In this document: one piece after another, positions 36,297 through 42,815 of the stretch
Layout: the number at the start of each line of letters is the position of its first letter
How positions within the stretch are numbered: position 1 is the stretch's first letter
Assembly: GCF_004016505.1 (NCBI RefSeq)
Contig: NZ_SACR01000003.1
Location: forward strand, 186,001-250,000
Origin: Rubrivivax rivuli
Lineage (GTDB): Bacteria > Pseudomonadota > Gammaproteobacteria > Burkholderiales > Burkholderiaceae_C
Length of the DNA stretch: 64,000 bases
Direction: 5' to 3'
The notes under the pieces: generated by a model
Database searches by the model: none
Told to the model about the DNA's origin: nothing
The model's input: the letters and a program-made list of their open reading frames with translations, nothing else
Translations under genes and position numbers: made by a program

Positions 36297-36931
36297 ACAA
36301 CGAAGCTGCAGCGGCCCTCACCGTCACGGCCGCGGCCGTGCTGCTGCTGGTGTCCGGCGTGCTGGTGTGGCGCCGCGACCGTGGCCCCTCATACGTCACG
36401 CAAGACCCCGAGGCCGCGCCCACGTGGGCCGATTCTTTCGGCCTGGCCATGGCGAATCTCGGCCAGGCCGTCACCGGCTCTGCAGTCGCAAGCCTGCAGC
36501 CCTCGGCCCAGCTGCTGGCGATGCTGAAAGAGGGCGAGGCCCTGCGCCTGCAGCGTTACCGCCTGGGTGATGGCGGATGGACCATCGGCTTTGGCCGCTA
36601 CTACAGGGACGGCGGCGAAGAGCCCCCAGAGTGGATTTCCCGCGAGCAGGCCGAGGCGTGGTTTCTGGAAGACGTGGAAGCCCGCGCCGCGCGCTGGGTG
36701 CGCGCCTACGTCGAAACCCCGCTGCAGCAGCATCAATTCGATGCGCTGGTGCACATGGCCTACAACCTGAGCCCGCGCAGCTTCCGCACCATCGCGCAGG
36801 CCGTCAACGAAGGCCAAGACCCCGAGGCCGCGGCGCTGCAGTTCGTGCGCGCTGGGACCCATCTCGAAAGGGGCCTGCGCAACCGCCGGGCCCGCGAAAT
36901 CGCGCTCTACCGAACCGGGAACTACGCATGA
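36293..36931 (+). CDS. Phage-type lysozyme (GH24) with N-terminal membrane anchor
   Basis: A 212-residue protein. Residues 6-27 form a hydrophobic span (ALTVTAAAVLLLVSGVLVW) followed by RRDRG, so it is a membrane-tethered or signal-arrest endolysin. The lysozyme domain has LLAMLKEGEALRLQRY, then GGWTIGFGRYY, ALVHMAYNLSPRSF and a C-terminal RRAREIALYRTG, as in GH24. Aligned with T4 lysozyme, Glu11 and Thr26 are kept, but the Asp20 position is Leu and an Asp lies two residues further on. The usual GYGH is GFGRY. It overlaps both neighbours by 4 bp. Confidence 0.78.
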   Translation: MNNEAAAALTVTAAAVLLLVSGVLVWRRDRGPSYVTQDPEAAPTWADSFGLAMANLGQAVTGSAVASLQPSAQLLAMLKEGEALRLQRYRLGDGGWTIGFGRYYRDGGEEPPEWISREQAEAWFLEDVEARAARWVRAYVETPLQQHQFDALVHMAYNLSPRSFRTIAQAVNEGQDPEAAALQFVRAGTHLERGLRNRRAREIALYRTGNYA

Positions 36932-37161
36932 AGATCGGCACCCCTCAACTGATGACCGGCGCGGCCGTGGCCCTGGGCCTGTTCGCTGTCTGGTTCGTCT
37001 TCCGCGGCCCCGGCAAAGCCAGCATGACGCCCACCGCCACCGAGCGCCGGCAGGTGGAGGCCAACACGTGGTTCAAGGGACTGACCGCGCAACAGACGGC
37101 CATCTACAACCAAGCGATCGGGGAAACCGAACGCGAACTGCGAGCACTGGGGATCCTGTGA
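36928..37161 (+). CDS. Small single-span membrane protein, 77 aa
   Basis: One span near the N-terminus (AAVALGLFAVWFVFRG) is followed by a charged helical tail (TERRQVEANTWFKGLTAQQ). I do not recognise it. The ATG start overlaps the lysozyme stop (ATGA), and its own stop overlaps the next GTG. The position beside lysozyme suggests a lysis accessory or a particle membrane protein. Confidence 0.6.
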   Translation: MKIGTPQLMTGAAVALGLFAVWFVFRGPGKASMTPTATERRQVEANTWFKGLTAQQTAIYNQAIGETERELRALGIL

Positions 37162-37325
37162 AATTCAACATCACCACCGCCATTGTGGGCGTCGGCATCG
37201 TGGCGCTGCTGCTGGCCGCGCACCGCAAGCAAACCAAGGCCGCGCCCACCACGCACAACAGCGAAACCGCCACCAGCCCCGGCCAGTGGTGGAGCTACGC
37301 GGGCGCATGGAGTGGCCGCACGTGA
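37158..37325 (+). CDS. Small single-span membrane protein, 55 aa
   Basis: The protein starts MKFNITTAIVGVGIVALLLAA, a single span, then a basic KQTKAA and a polar tail ending in WWSYAGAWSGRT. It has a GTG start in a GTGA overlap with the previous gene and ends in a GTGA overlap with the next. No homologue is recognised. Its coding status rests on the exact overlaps and the membrane segment. Confidence 0.6.
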   Translation: MKFNITTAIVGVGIVALLLAAHRKQTKAAPTTHNSETATSPGQWWSYAGAWSGRT

Positions 37326-37816
37326 ACATCACGCCCACCGTGGCAGTGGCGGCCGTGGCCGTGGCCGGCCTCGGCCTGGCCGCCTGGTGGGTGTCGCGCC
37401 GTGGTGGCGTGGCCGAGGCGGCCTCGGCCATCGGCGCCGGTGCAGTCAATGCCGCAGTGGACGCGGCCGGCGGCCTGGTGTCCGGTGGCGTGGGTGCCAT
37501 CGGCCAGACCGTGGGACTCCCCACGCCGGCGCAGACCACCACAGACGCGGCCGTCGCGCGCTGGATCATCGACCAGCACGGCTATTTCGAGGCCAGCAAG
37601 TGGGCCAGCGCGCCCGCTCTGGCGCGGGCCGTGTTCATGGACTCGGGCAGCGGCACGCCACCGCCTGCAGGCAGCGCCGCGGCCCTGGGCCTGCCGCTGC
37701 GCGCGAGCTATGACGAAACCGAACGCCTGCGCCGTCGCTACCCCGCGCCGAGCGTGGCGGAGATCCTCACCTACGAACTGCCCACCAGCCAGGTGGCCCC
37801 GTACTTCGCACCCTGA
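37322..37816 (+). CDS. Membrane-anchored protein of unknown function, 164 aa
   Basis: The N-terminal span (VAVAAVAVAGLGLAAWWV) is followed by RRGG, then an Ala/Gly-rich amphipathic stretch (AIGAGAVNAAVDAAGGLVSG) and a soluble C-terminal domain with WIIDQHGYFEASKW and LRRRYPAPSVAEILTYEL. The glycine-alanine part resembles membrane-penetrating helices of viral proteins. I start at GTG 37322, which overlaps the preceding stop; an ATG 15 bp upstream is possible. The function is unknown. Confidence 0.62.
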   Translation: MNITPTVAVAAVAVAGLGLAAWWVSRRGGVAEAASAIGAGAVNAAVDAAGGLVSGGVGAIGQTVGLPTPAQTTTDAAVARWIIDQHGYFEASKWASAPALARAVFMDSGSGTPPPAGSAAALGLPLRASYDETERLRRRYPAPSVAEILTYELPTSQVAPYFAP

Positions 37817-37826
37817 GAGCAACCGC

Positions 37827-38003
37827 ATGCAAACCCTTGCCCTGTTCTTCGCCTCGCGCCTGAAAGAGCCCAGCACCTGGGCCGGTGTGGCCGCTGTCAT
37901 CGGCAGCGCCGCGCATGCCGCGGCCACCAAAGACCCGGCCGCCATCGGCGCCACCATCGCGGGCGTGGTGGCCATGCTGCAGCCGGAGAAGGGCGCCAAG
38001 TGA
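37827..38003 (+). CDS. Holin-like small phage membrane protein, 58 aa
   Basis: The text SRLKEPSTWAGVAAVIGSAA resembles a short phage protein that I know from many phage lysis or internal-membrane regions, often annotated as holin. It has one or two weak spans and a basic end (QPEKGAK). It starts at ATG 37827 after an 10-bp gap and ends in a GTGA overlap. The presence of a lysozyme upstream supports a lysis role, but holin activity is not proved. Confidence 0.62.
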   Translation: MQTLALFFASRLKEPSTWAGVAAVIGSAAHAAATKDPAAIGATIAGVVAMLQPEKGAK

Positions 38004-38191
38004 CAGGCGCCGACCTGGTGAAAGCCGGCGGCGGTGCCCTGGTGGGCGTGCTGCTGGGCTGGACTGGCCACGCGCTGACGCTGCAAGGCCGCGTGGCGGC
38101 CCTGGAGCAGGGGCAAACCGCCATCGTGGTGCGCCTGGATGCGCTGCTAGCGGCCAAGGGCGTGCAAGCCCCTGAAGGCCCGCGGCCGTGA
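38000..38191 (+). CDS. Small membrane protein with coiled-coil tail, 63 aa
   Basis: A span (AGGGALVGVLLGWTGHAL) is followed by a heptad-like helix (LQGRVAALEQGQTAIVVRLD). This layout resembles short spanin or Rz-like lysis proteins, or a phage chaperone-like small protein. The GTG start overlaps the previous stop (GTGA), and its stop overlaps the next GTG. No family is recognised. Confidence 0.58.
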   Translation: MTGADLVKAGGGALVGVLLGWTGHALTLQGRVAALEQGQTAIVVRLDALLAAKGVQAPEGPRP

Positions 38192-38328
38192 AGGTGGCCG
38201 CCATCGTGCCCAAGCCCGCAGAAATCGGGCGCGAGGCCCTCATCGTCATCGGCGGCGCGCTGCTGGCCGCCCTCGTCATCGGCCAGCTGCCGGCCGTCAA
38301 GGCCTGGATCAAGCGGCAGTGGGAGTAA
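38188..38328 (+). CDS. Very small membrane protein, 46 aa, coat-protein-like layout
   Basis: The sequence from GTG 38188 to TAA 38326-38328 encodes MKVAAIVPKPAEIGREALIV and then a span (IGGALLAALVIGQL) and a basic end (KAWIKRQWE). The order short acidic-basic head, 18-20 residue span and basic tail is that of filamentous phage major coat proteins such as Pf1, but it has no cleavable signal and the resemblance is only in layout. It overlaps the previous gene by GTGA and is too short for most gene finders. Confidence 0.55.
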   Translation: MKVAAIVPKPAEIGREALIVIGGALLAALVIGQLPAVKAWIKRQWE

Positions 38329-38332
38329 ACCT

Positions 38333-39823
38333 GTGACCAAGCAGCAAGACGTTTTCGGCAACTTCGACAAGGCCACCGGCCGCCTGGTGAGCCTGCGACA
38401 ACACGGCGCCGGCCTGGACGCACTGCCGCTGCAGCCGCTGCACGACCTTGCAGGCAGCACGCCCAGTGTGGAGAAACTCAAGCGGGCGATTCAACGCAAG
38501 GACGCGGGCCGCCTGGCTATCTCGCCCGTGTCGGCCTCGCTCACGGTCACCCGCGGCACGCAAAACGGCCCGATGCTGTCTGCCGGCGGCGTGCAGCTGC
38601 TGAACGGCCCATGGACCGGGCCAAACGCCAGCATGAAGGCCGCAGCGCTGGCCGGCCGCGGCGTGTGGATGCATGCCCCCTCGGCCGTGTTCACGCAGTA
38701 CGGGCCGCCCCCCTGGTGCGCCTATGCCACCACGGCTGAGCGAATCATCGGTTCGCCCCCCGTCAGCTTCACGCTAGACGGCCGCGCGTTTGAGGTGCAG
38801 ATGAGCAGCTACGCGCCCAGCTTCGCTGTGCTGGTTGATGGCGCATGGAGCTGGTCCGGTGGCGCGATTCGCAACCAGCTTGCCAACGGCGTGGCTGGCG
38901 CTTCGCTCGATAGCGGCCTGCAAAACTGCTGGGTGAAATTCGATTTCGGCTCCCGCGCTGTGCGCCAGGTGGTGGTGCACAACTTTTCAGGCGGTGCCAT
39001 TCAAAACGTGGGACGCGAATCAGCGCGCGATGTAATGCTGCCGCTGGATCGAAGCCACGAACCCGTGGCCGTGGCCATCACTGACAGCTACGGCCAAGAG
39101 CCCCCGGTTTTTCCAGTGGCGGGCGGCGTGTATGGTGAAGCCTTCGCTGAAATCGGCATCGGAACGCCCATCATCGACGCCATCGGCGGCACCGGCTTTG
39201 CGCGCACGGCCACGCAACCCCAGGCCGTCAACACCGGCGCCCAGCGCGCTGCAGGCTTGCCGGCCGCATTGGCACCTGACTTGGTGTTGTTCGGCATGGG
39301 CCTCAACGACAACGCGAACGCGGCCGATGCGGGCCTGGGCTTGGCCACAGGCGCGGCGGCGCTGCAGGCTTTCACCGATGCTGTGCGCCTGGCCGTGCGC
39401 AACGCGCGCGCCTTCGCGCCTTCGGCCGTCATCGCCATGGTGGGCGTGTGGACCCCGAGCCAATCAAACGCGAACTACGGCAACACCGGCCGCGCCAACC
39501 ACGACAAGACCCGCTTGATGCGCCAGCTGCTGGCCGAGACGGACGCAGGCCCCTGGGTGTTTGTGGACCCCGAGATGGGTGAGATTGCGAACAGCCGCGG
39601 CCTGCAGCTGGGCCCCCACGGCACGTACAACCCCGCGTTGCTCAGTGACCCCAACCCAACGGGCGTTTGCTGGATGACGGGCACCGGCCGCACCGGCGCG
39701 CCGGCGAACAACGGAAACGCGGACCTCTACCAAGACGATGGCGTGCACCCGAACCGCACGGGGACGCGCGCCTATGGCCTCATGCTGGCCGAGGCGTTGC
39801 GCGTGGGCCTGCTGGCGTTGTAA
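38333..39823 (+). CDS. SGNH/GDSL-type hydrolase, particle or spike protein
   Basis: A 496-residue protein. The first 110 residues have a virion-attachment look (TKQQDVFGNFDKATGRLVSL). A beta-rich module follows (about 130-220). The SGNH hydrolase domain from about 235 has the nucleophile in AITDSYGQE, the Gly-Asn block as GMGLNDN and the catalytic Asp-His in DDGVHPNRTG. Esterases of this fold on phage tails deacetylate host surface polysaccharide. It has a GTG start 4 bp after the 46-residue gene. It is the last and largest gene of the operon. Confidence 0.72.
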   Translation: MTKQQDVFGNFDKATGRLVSLRQHGAGLDALPLQPLHDLAGSTPSVEKLKRAIQRKDAGRLAISPVSASLTVTRGTQNGPMLSAGGVQLLNGPWTGPNASMKAAALAGRGVWMHAPSAVFTQYGPPPWCAYATTAERIIGSPPVSFTLDGRAFEVQMSSYAPSFAVLVDGAWSWSGGAIRNQLANGVAGASLDSGLQNCWVKFDFGSRAVRQVVVHNFSGGAIQNVGRESARDVMLPLDRSHEPVAVAITDSYGQEPPVFPVAGGVYGEAFAEIGIGTPIIDAIGGTGFARTATQPQAVNTGAQRAAGLPAALAPDLVLFGMGLNDNANAADAGLGLATGAAALQAFTDAVRLAVRNARAFAPSAVIAMVGVWTPSQSNANYGNTGRANHDKTRLMRQLLAETDAGPWVFVDPEMGEIANSRGLQLGPHGTYNPALLSDPNPTGVCWMTGTGRTGAPANNGNADLYQDDGVHPNRTGTRAYGLMLAEALRVGLLAL

Positions 39824-39859
39824 CGCCCTTGAACGGCCTGTCGTGGCTACACTGCCCGC

Positions 39860-40093
39860 ATGAAATTCGACGATCTCACCATTCGGCGCCCGGCGGCTGA
39901 GTCGCGCGTCAAGCTGAAGCCAGTAGACGGCATTGCATTTGCCGATCCGGGCCCAATCAGCAAGCCGTCGCCCGATGCCATGGCGCGTTACGAGGCGCAC
40001 TGGAAAGCGCACCCGCACCGCGCGTTGCGCAAGGGCCAGAAGGGCGCGGCGCAGCTGGTGAGCGAAGCGCGGGCCAGTGGCTATCGTCGTTGA
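39860..40093 (+). CDS. Putative antitoxin partner of the PIN toxin, 77 aa
   Basis: A 77-residue basic protein (MKFDDLTIRRPAAESRVKLK at the start, RKGQKGAAQLVSEARASGYR at the end). I recognise no DNA-binding fold. Its position directly before and overlapping a PIN-domain gene by 17 bp is typical of an antitoxin. It starts with ATG 36 bp after the SGNH gene and may have its own promoter in that gap. Confidence 0.55.
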   Translation: MKFDDLTIRRPAAESRVKLKPVDGIAFADPGPISKPSPDAMARYEAHWKAHPHRALRKGQKGAAQLVSEARASGYRR

Positions 40094-40499
40094 TGCCAGC
40101 GTAGCGCTGGCGTGGGTGTTGGACGACACCGACGACAACCACCGATACAGCTACGAAGTGGCCCGCCTGGCGCATGAAGGGCGCCAGCTGCTGCTGGCTC
40201 CATCGGTGTTTCTGTGCGAGGTTACCTACACCTTGCTTCGGCGTGGCCGCGCTGGCCGCTGGGGTCACGCGCTCATTGAAGAGCGCGCAGAGCTGATCGA
40301 TGTGTTTCGCGTGCGGCTGATCGAAAGCACCGCATCAGTGCCAGCGATGGCGCGCTTTGCACTGCGCCACAACGTGCAGGGGTTCGACGCGTTCTACCTG
40401 GCGCTTGCCCTTTCTGCCGGTGCGCAGCTGGCCACGCTGGATGGGGGGCTACGCAGTGCAGCGCGGCGCGCTGGCGTCGAGCTCTTCACGCCAGCTTAG
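40077..40499 (+). CDS. vapC: PIN-domain ribonuclease toxin, VapC family
   Basis: A 140-residue protein with the four acidic PIN residues in place: VVDASVALAW (Asp), FLCEVTYTLL (Glu), GFDAFYLALA (Asp) and ATLDGGLRSAA (Asp). VapC toxins cleave tRNA or rRNA and are held by a cognate antitoxin. It starts with GTG at 40077, inside the end of the upstream small gene, so the two are coupled. In this element it probably stabilises maintenance. It ends overlapping the 3' end of the opposing HTH gene. Confidence 0.83.
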   Translation: MAIVVDASVALAWVLDDTDDNHRYSYEVARLAHEGRQLLLAPSVFLCEVTYTLLRRGRAGRWGHALIEERAELIDVFRVRLIESTASVPAMARFALRHNVQGFDAFYLALALSAGAQLATLDGGLRSAARRAGVELFTPA

Positions 40500-40875
40500 C
40501 CCGACGAAACGGCAGCACCGTAGCCATCGGCAGCACCCGCCAGCTGGCGGAGTTCGCGGCGCCGGTGTCGGCCAGGGCCAGCACGCGGGCCAGATCGGCC
40601 TGCAGGGCGTCGTTGTCGGCCCGCAGGGCGCGGGCCAGGGCGGCGTAGGTGGTGGCCTGGTTGTGCGCGTCGGCGTCAACCACGCTTTGCCCCCAGCGCG
40701 TCACCCAGAACAACGCCAGCATGGCCGGCCGTGGGGCGTGGCCTGCTGCAACCCAGCGCCGTGCGGTGCGCTCCGTCACGCCAAGGGCGCGGCCGAGCTG
40801 GGCAGTGGTGGGCTGGCCGAGATCTTCGAGCATCACGGCCAGGGGCGGCATCTGGTGCGGTAGGCGGTTGAGCAT
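40486..40875 (-). CDS. HTH DNA-binding protein of the integrative element
   Basis: A 129-residue protein with a helix-turn-helix (TTAQLGRALGVTERTARRWV, about residues 23-42). A conserved-looking segment LALFWVTRWGQSVVDADAHN follows, then a leucine/alanine helix (LRADNDALQADLARVLALAD) that may form a coiled coil. Proteins with this layout occur in Burkholderiales prophages; I cannot name a family. It faces the toxin gene tail to tail and its start is 122 bp from the right Xer site. It may regulate excision or replication. Confidence 0.65.
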   Translation of the reverse strand: MLNRLPHQMPPLAVMLEDLGQPTTAQLGRALGVTERTARRWVAAGHAPRPAMLALFWVTRWGQSVVDADAHNQATTYAALARALRADNDALQADLARVLALADTGAANSASWRVLPMATVLPFRRAKLA

Positions 40876-40996
40876 GATGGCCGCGTTGTCGGCTCACGCG
40901 CCGGCCAGGTGCATCGGCCCGGGGGTGGATACAGCGGCGGCCGACCTGGCCGAAGCGGCGCGCGTGGCGCGCAAGCCACGCTGAAACGCGCGGCGT

Positions 40997-41024
40997 AGTT
41001 GACATAATATACATCGTACACAAT
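40997..41024. other. dif-like Xer recombination site, right (attR)
   Basis: AGTTGACATAA-TATACA-TCGTACACAAT. On the minus strand it has XerD arm TTATGTCAACT, central TGTATA as in E. coli dif, and XerC arm ATTGTGTACGA, which is closer to a dif XerC arm than the left site. The orientation is the same as at 34037, so recombination would excise the 6,960 bp between them. Confidence 0.68.
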
Positions 41025-41174
41025 TCAGTGTGATGGGGAGAAAGGTGTCGGAAGGATTGACACGCCCTCCCGGGCGCCCACTCAGACGATGGCTTCACGC
41101 ATGACGCACCGTGATAAATTCGCGCCGGCATTTTTCTTGCAACACGCCGACAGTCCCGTTCCCCGCCATCCCCC

Positions 41175-41834
41175 GTGAAGCCGATTCCTGCACTTTTCCG
41201 TCCCAACCCTGCACTGATCGTGTGCGCAGGGCTTTTGCTCGCTCAGGGGCCGGTGAGCGCGGCGCCGACCACGGAAGTGCCCACCACCAACGCCTCAGCG
41301 CCAGCGGCGCCGACGTCGGTGCTGGAAGGCGGTGTGCGCAAGCACAGTGGCCGCGGCGAGACCAGCACCATCGACATGCTGGTGGAAATGCAGCAGCCCA
41401 GTGCCGGGCTGCAGTTCAACGAGCGTCAGCGTCCCGGTGACGGGCGCGTGCGGCCGACGCCGCCGGCGGGCGGCCTGACGCAAGGGCTGCCTGCGCCGGG
41501 TAACAGCCTGGGCAACACGCCTGCGCGTGCAGAGCCCCCACCGGTGTCGGCGGCAGGCTTGTTCGGGGCTGGGGCGACGCCGCAGGTTCAACAGCAGCAG
41601 ATGGCGCGGCCCGCGGCCCCGGTGGCCGGGTTGGCTGCCGAATCAGGGGGGCCTTCGCCTCGCTCGGCGCCCAGCGAGGCGCACGCCAACCCTGCGCTCG
41701 CGCGCTGGTTGGCCCTGCCGCGCGAGGTGATCCAGTACGTGCGCGAAAACCGCGGCCTCGTGATCGGGTCGGCGGTGGCCCTGCTGCTGTCCGCCTGGAT
41801 GGGGTCGGTGCTGGTGGCCCGCCTGCGCGGCTGA
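41175..41834 (+). CDS. Secreted or membrane-anchored proline/alanine-rich protein, unknown
   Basis: A 219-residue protein. A signal peptide (PALIVCAGLLLAQGPVSAA) is followed by about 150 residues of Pro/Ala/Gly/Gln-rich low-complexity sequence. Near the end is a span (LVIGSAVALLLSAWMGSVLV) with a short basic tail, so it may be anchored at its C-terminus with most of the chain in the periplasm. I recognise no domain. It starts with GTG, about 150 bp outside the right Xer site, and belongs to the host side. Confidence 0.6.
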   Translation: MKPIPALFRPNPALIVCAGLLLAQGPVSAAPTTEVPTTNASAPAAPTSVLEGGVRKHSGRGETSTIDMLVEMQQPSAGLQFNERQRPGDGRVRPTPPAGGLTQGLPAPGNSLGNTPARAEPPPVSAAGLFGAGATPQVQQQQMARPAAPVAGLAAESGGPSPRSAPSEAHANPALARWLALPREVIQYVRENRGLVIGSAVALLLSAWMGSVLVARLRG

Positions 41835-41837
41835 GTT

Positions 41838-42047
41838 TCAGCGGGCGATCGTGCCCTCGGCGCCGTCTTCGGCGCTGTCATCGTCGCCGTCCACCTGAGT
41901 CTGGCCCGCCGGTGCGGCGCGGTCGAGTGGCCGGCACAGGTGTCGGTTCAGGGCGCCCAAGCGCTCTGAGCTCTGCATTGCGGCGATCACGACCTCGGGG
42001 TTGATCATCAACATGAACGGGTTGCGTTCGGTAGCCTGGTGCGCCAT
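41838..42047 (-). CDS. Small conserved hypothetical protein, 69 aa
   Basis: The protein begins MAHQATERNPFMLMINPEVV and continues IAAMQSSERLGALNRHLCRPLD, ending with an acidic tail (DGDDDSAEDGAEG). I know similar short proteins from Burkholderiales but no function. I chose ATG 42047 over an upstream TTG because GGAGG lies 6 nt before it. The tail-to-tail gap with the secreted protein gene is 3 bp. Confidence 0.6.
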   Translation of the reverse strand: MAHQATERNPFMLMINPEVVIAAMQSSERLGALNRHLCRPLDRAAPAGQTQVDGDDDSAEDGAEGTIAR

Positions 42048-42177
42048 AGGTGCCTCCAAACACTGCGGGATGGCAGTGAGGCCACTCTAGGCCGTCGCGA
42101 TGGCCCTGCCGAGTGGGTGCAGCGCCAAAGCGCGTGTCAGACGACTTCTGACACGGTCAATCTGCACAACTCAGGCC

Positions 42178-42813
42178 TCAACGCGCCGCCTGCTCCAGAC
42201 GGCGCGCGAGCGGCTCGCGTGCTGCGAGTTTGGCAAAGTCAGCCGCGCCGAGCCCCGCATCGTTGCGGGCCTGCAGGCTGGCGCCCTTCGCCAGCAACTG
42301 GTCGACCGACTCCTCGGGGCCATAGCGCGCGGCCATCATCAGCGGCGTCGAGCGGTTGGGCGAAGGGGCGTCCACCACCGCACCGCGGGCCAGCAACAGC
42401 GCCACCATGCGCGGCTCGGGGCCGCTGGCGGCGTAGTGCAGCGGGGTCCACCCCGCGCGGTTGACGGCCGCGCCGCGCGCCAGCAGTTGCTCGGCAAGCG
42501 GCAGGTGGCCGCGCAGCGCCGCCATCATCAGCGGCGTTTCGTTGCTGGCATTGGTCTGGTCGATGCGGATCTGTGGGTGGGCCATCAGCAGCGCCGCGAC
42601 CTTGGGGGCCTCGTCTCGCATCGCCACGAACAAGCCGCATTGGCCCTTCTCGTTCACGCTGTTGGGGTCGAAGCCTTGGGCCAGCAACTTGCTGACACCG
42701 CGCTCGTCATCCAGGTGCACGGCCCTGAAGAAATCCACCAGGGCATCAGCGCGTGCGGAAGAAAACGCAATGGCGATCAATAGATAGACAAGTATCTTCA
42801 GGTGGTTTCTCAT
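42178..42813 (-). CDS. Exported ankyrin-repeat protein
   Basis: A 211-residue protein with a signal peptide (HLKILVYLLIAIAFSSARA). About five ankyrin repeats follow from residue 30, with the consensus G-x-T-P-L-h-x-A-A seen as NETPLMMAALRGHLPLAEQL, GWTPLHYAASG and RSTPLMMAARYG. Ankyrin repeats bind proteins; as an exported protein it probably works in the periplasm. It starts 2 bp after the tatD stop, so it is the last gene of the mltG-tmk-holB-pilZ-tatD series. Confidence 0.85.
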   Translation of the reverse strand: MRNHLKILVYLLIAIAFSSARADALVDFFRAVHLDDERGVSKLLAQGFDPNSVNEKGQCGLFVAMRDEAPKVAALLMAHPQIRIDQTNASNETPLMMAALRGHLPLAEQLLARGAAVNRAGWTPLHYAASGPEPRMVALLLARGAVVDAPSPNRSTPLMMAARYGPEESVDQLLAKGASLQARNDAGLGAADFAKLAAREPLARRLEQAAR

Positions 42814-42815
42814 GA

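Larger units (their letters stand above)
34037..40996. mobile_element. dif-flanked integrative element (IMEX-like), 6,960 bp
   Basis: Two directly repeated dif-like sites (core GTAGTTRACATAATATACA, where R is A or G) bound a compact block of 14 genes unrelated to the host genes on either side. There is a phage-type HTH repressor at the left, a plus-strand run of spike, lysozyme, membrane and SGNH genes, a PIN toxin module and an opposing HTH gene at the right. There is no integrase, in agreement with use of host XerC/XerD, as filamentous phages and some microviruses do. No replication initiator, Zot-like ATPase, terminase or capsid protein is recognisable. It could be an intact element of an unknown family, a satellite, or a reduced prophage. 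Confidence 0.65.

Noticed and set aside
40649..40984. 111-codon plus-strand frame across the right end of the Xer element
   Set aside because: It overlaps the HTH gene antisense and has no motif. Its tail from 40874 could be a short peptide, but nothing supports it.
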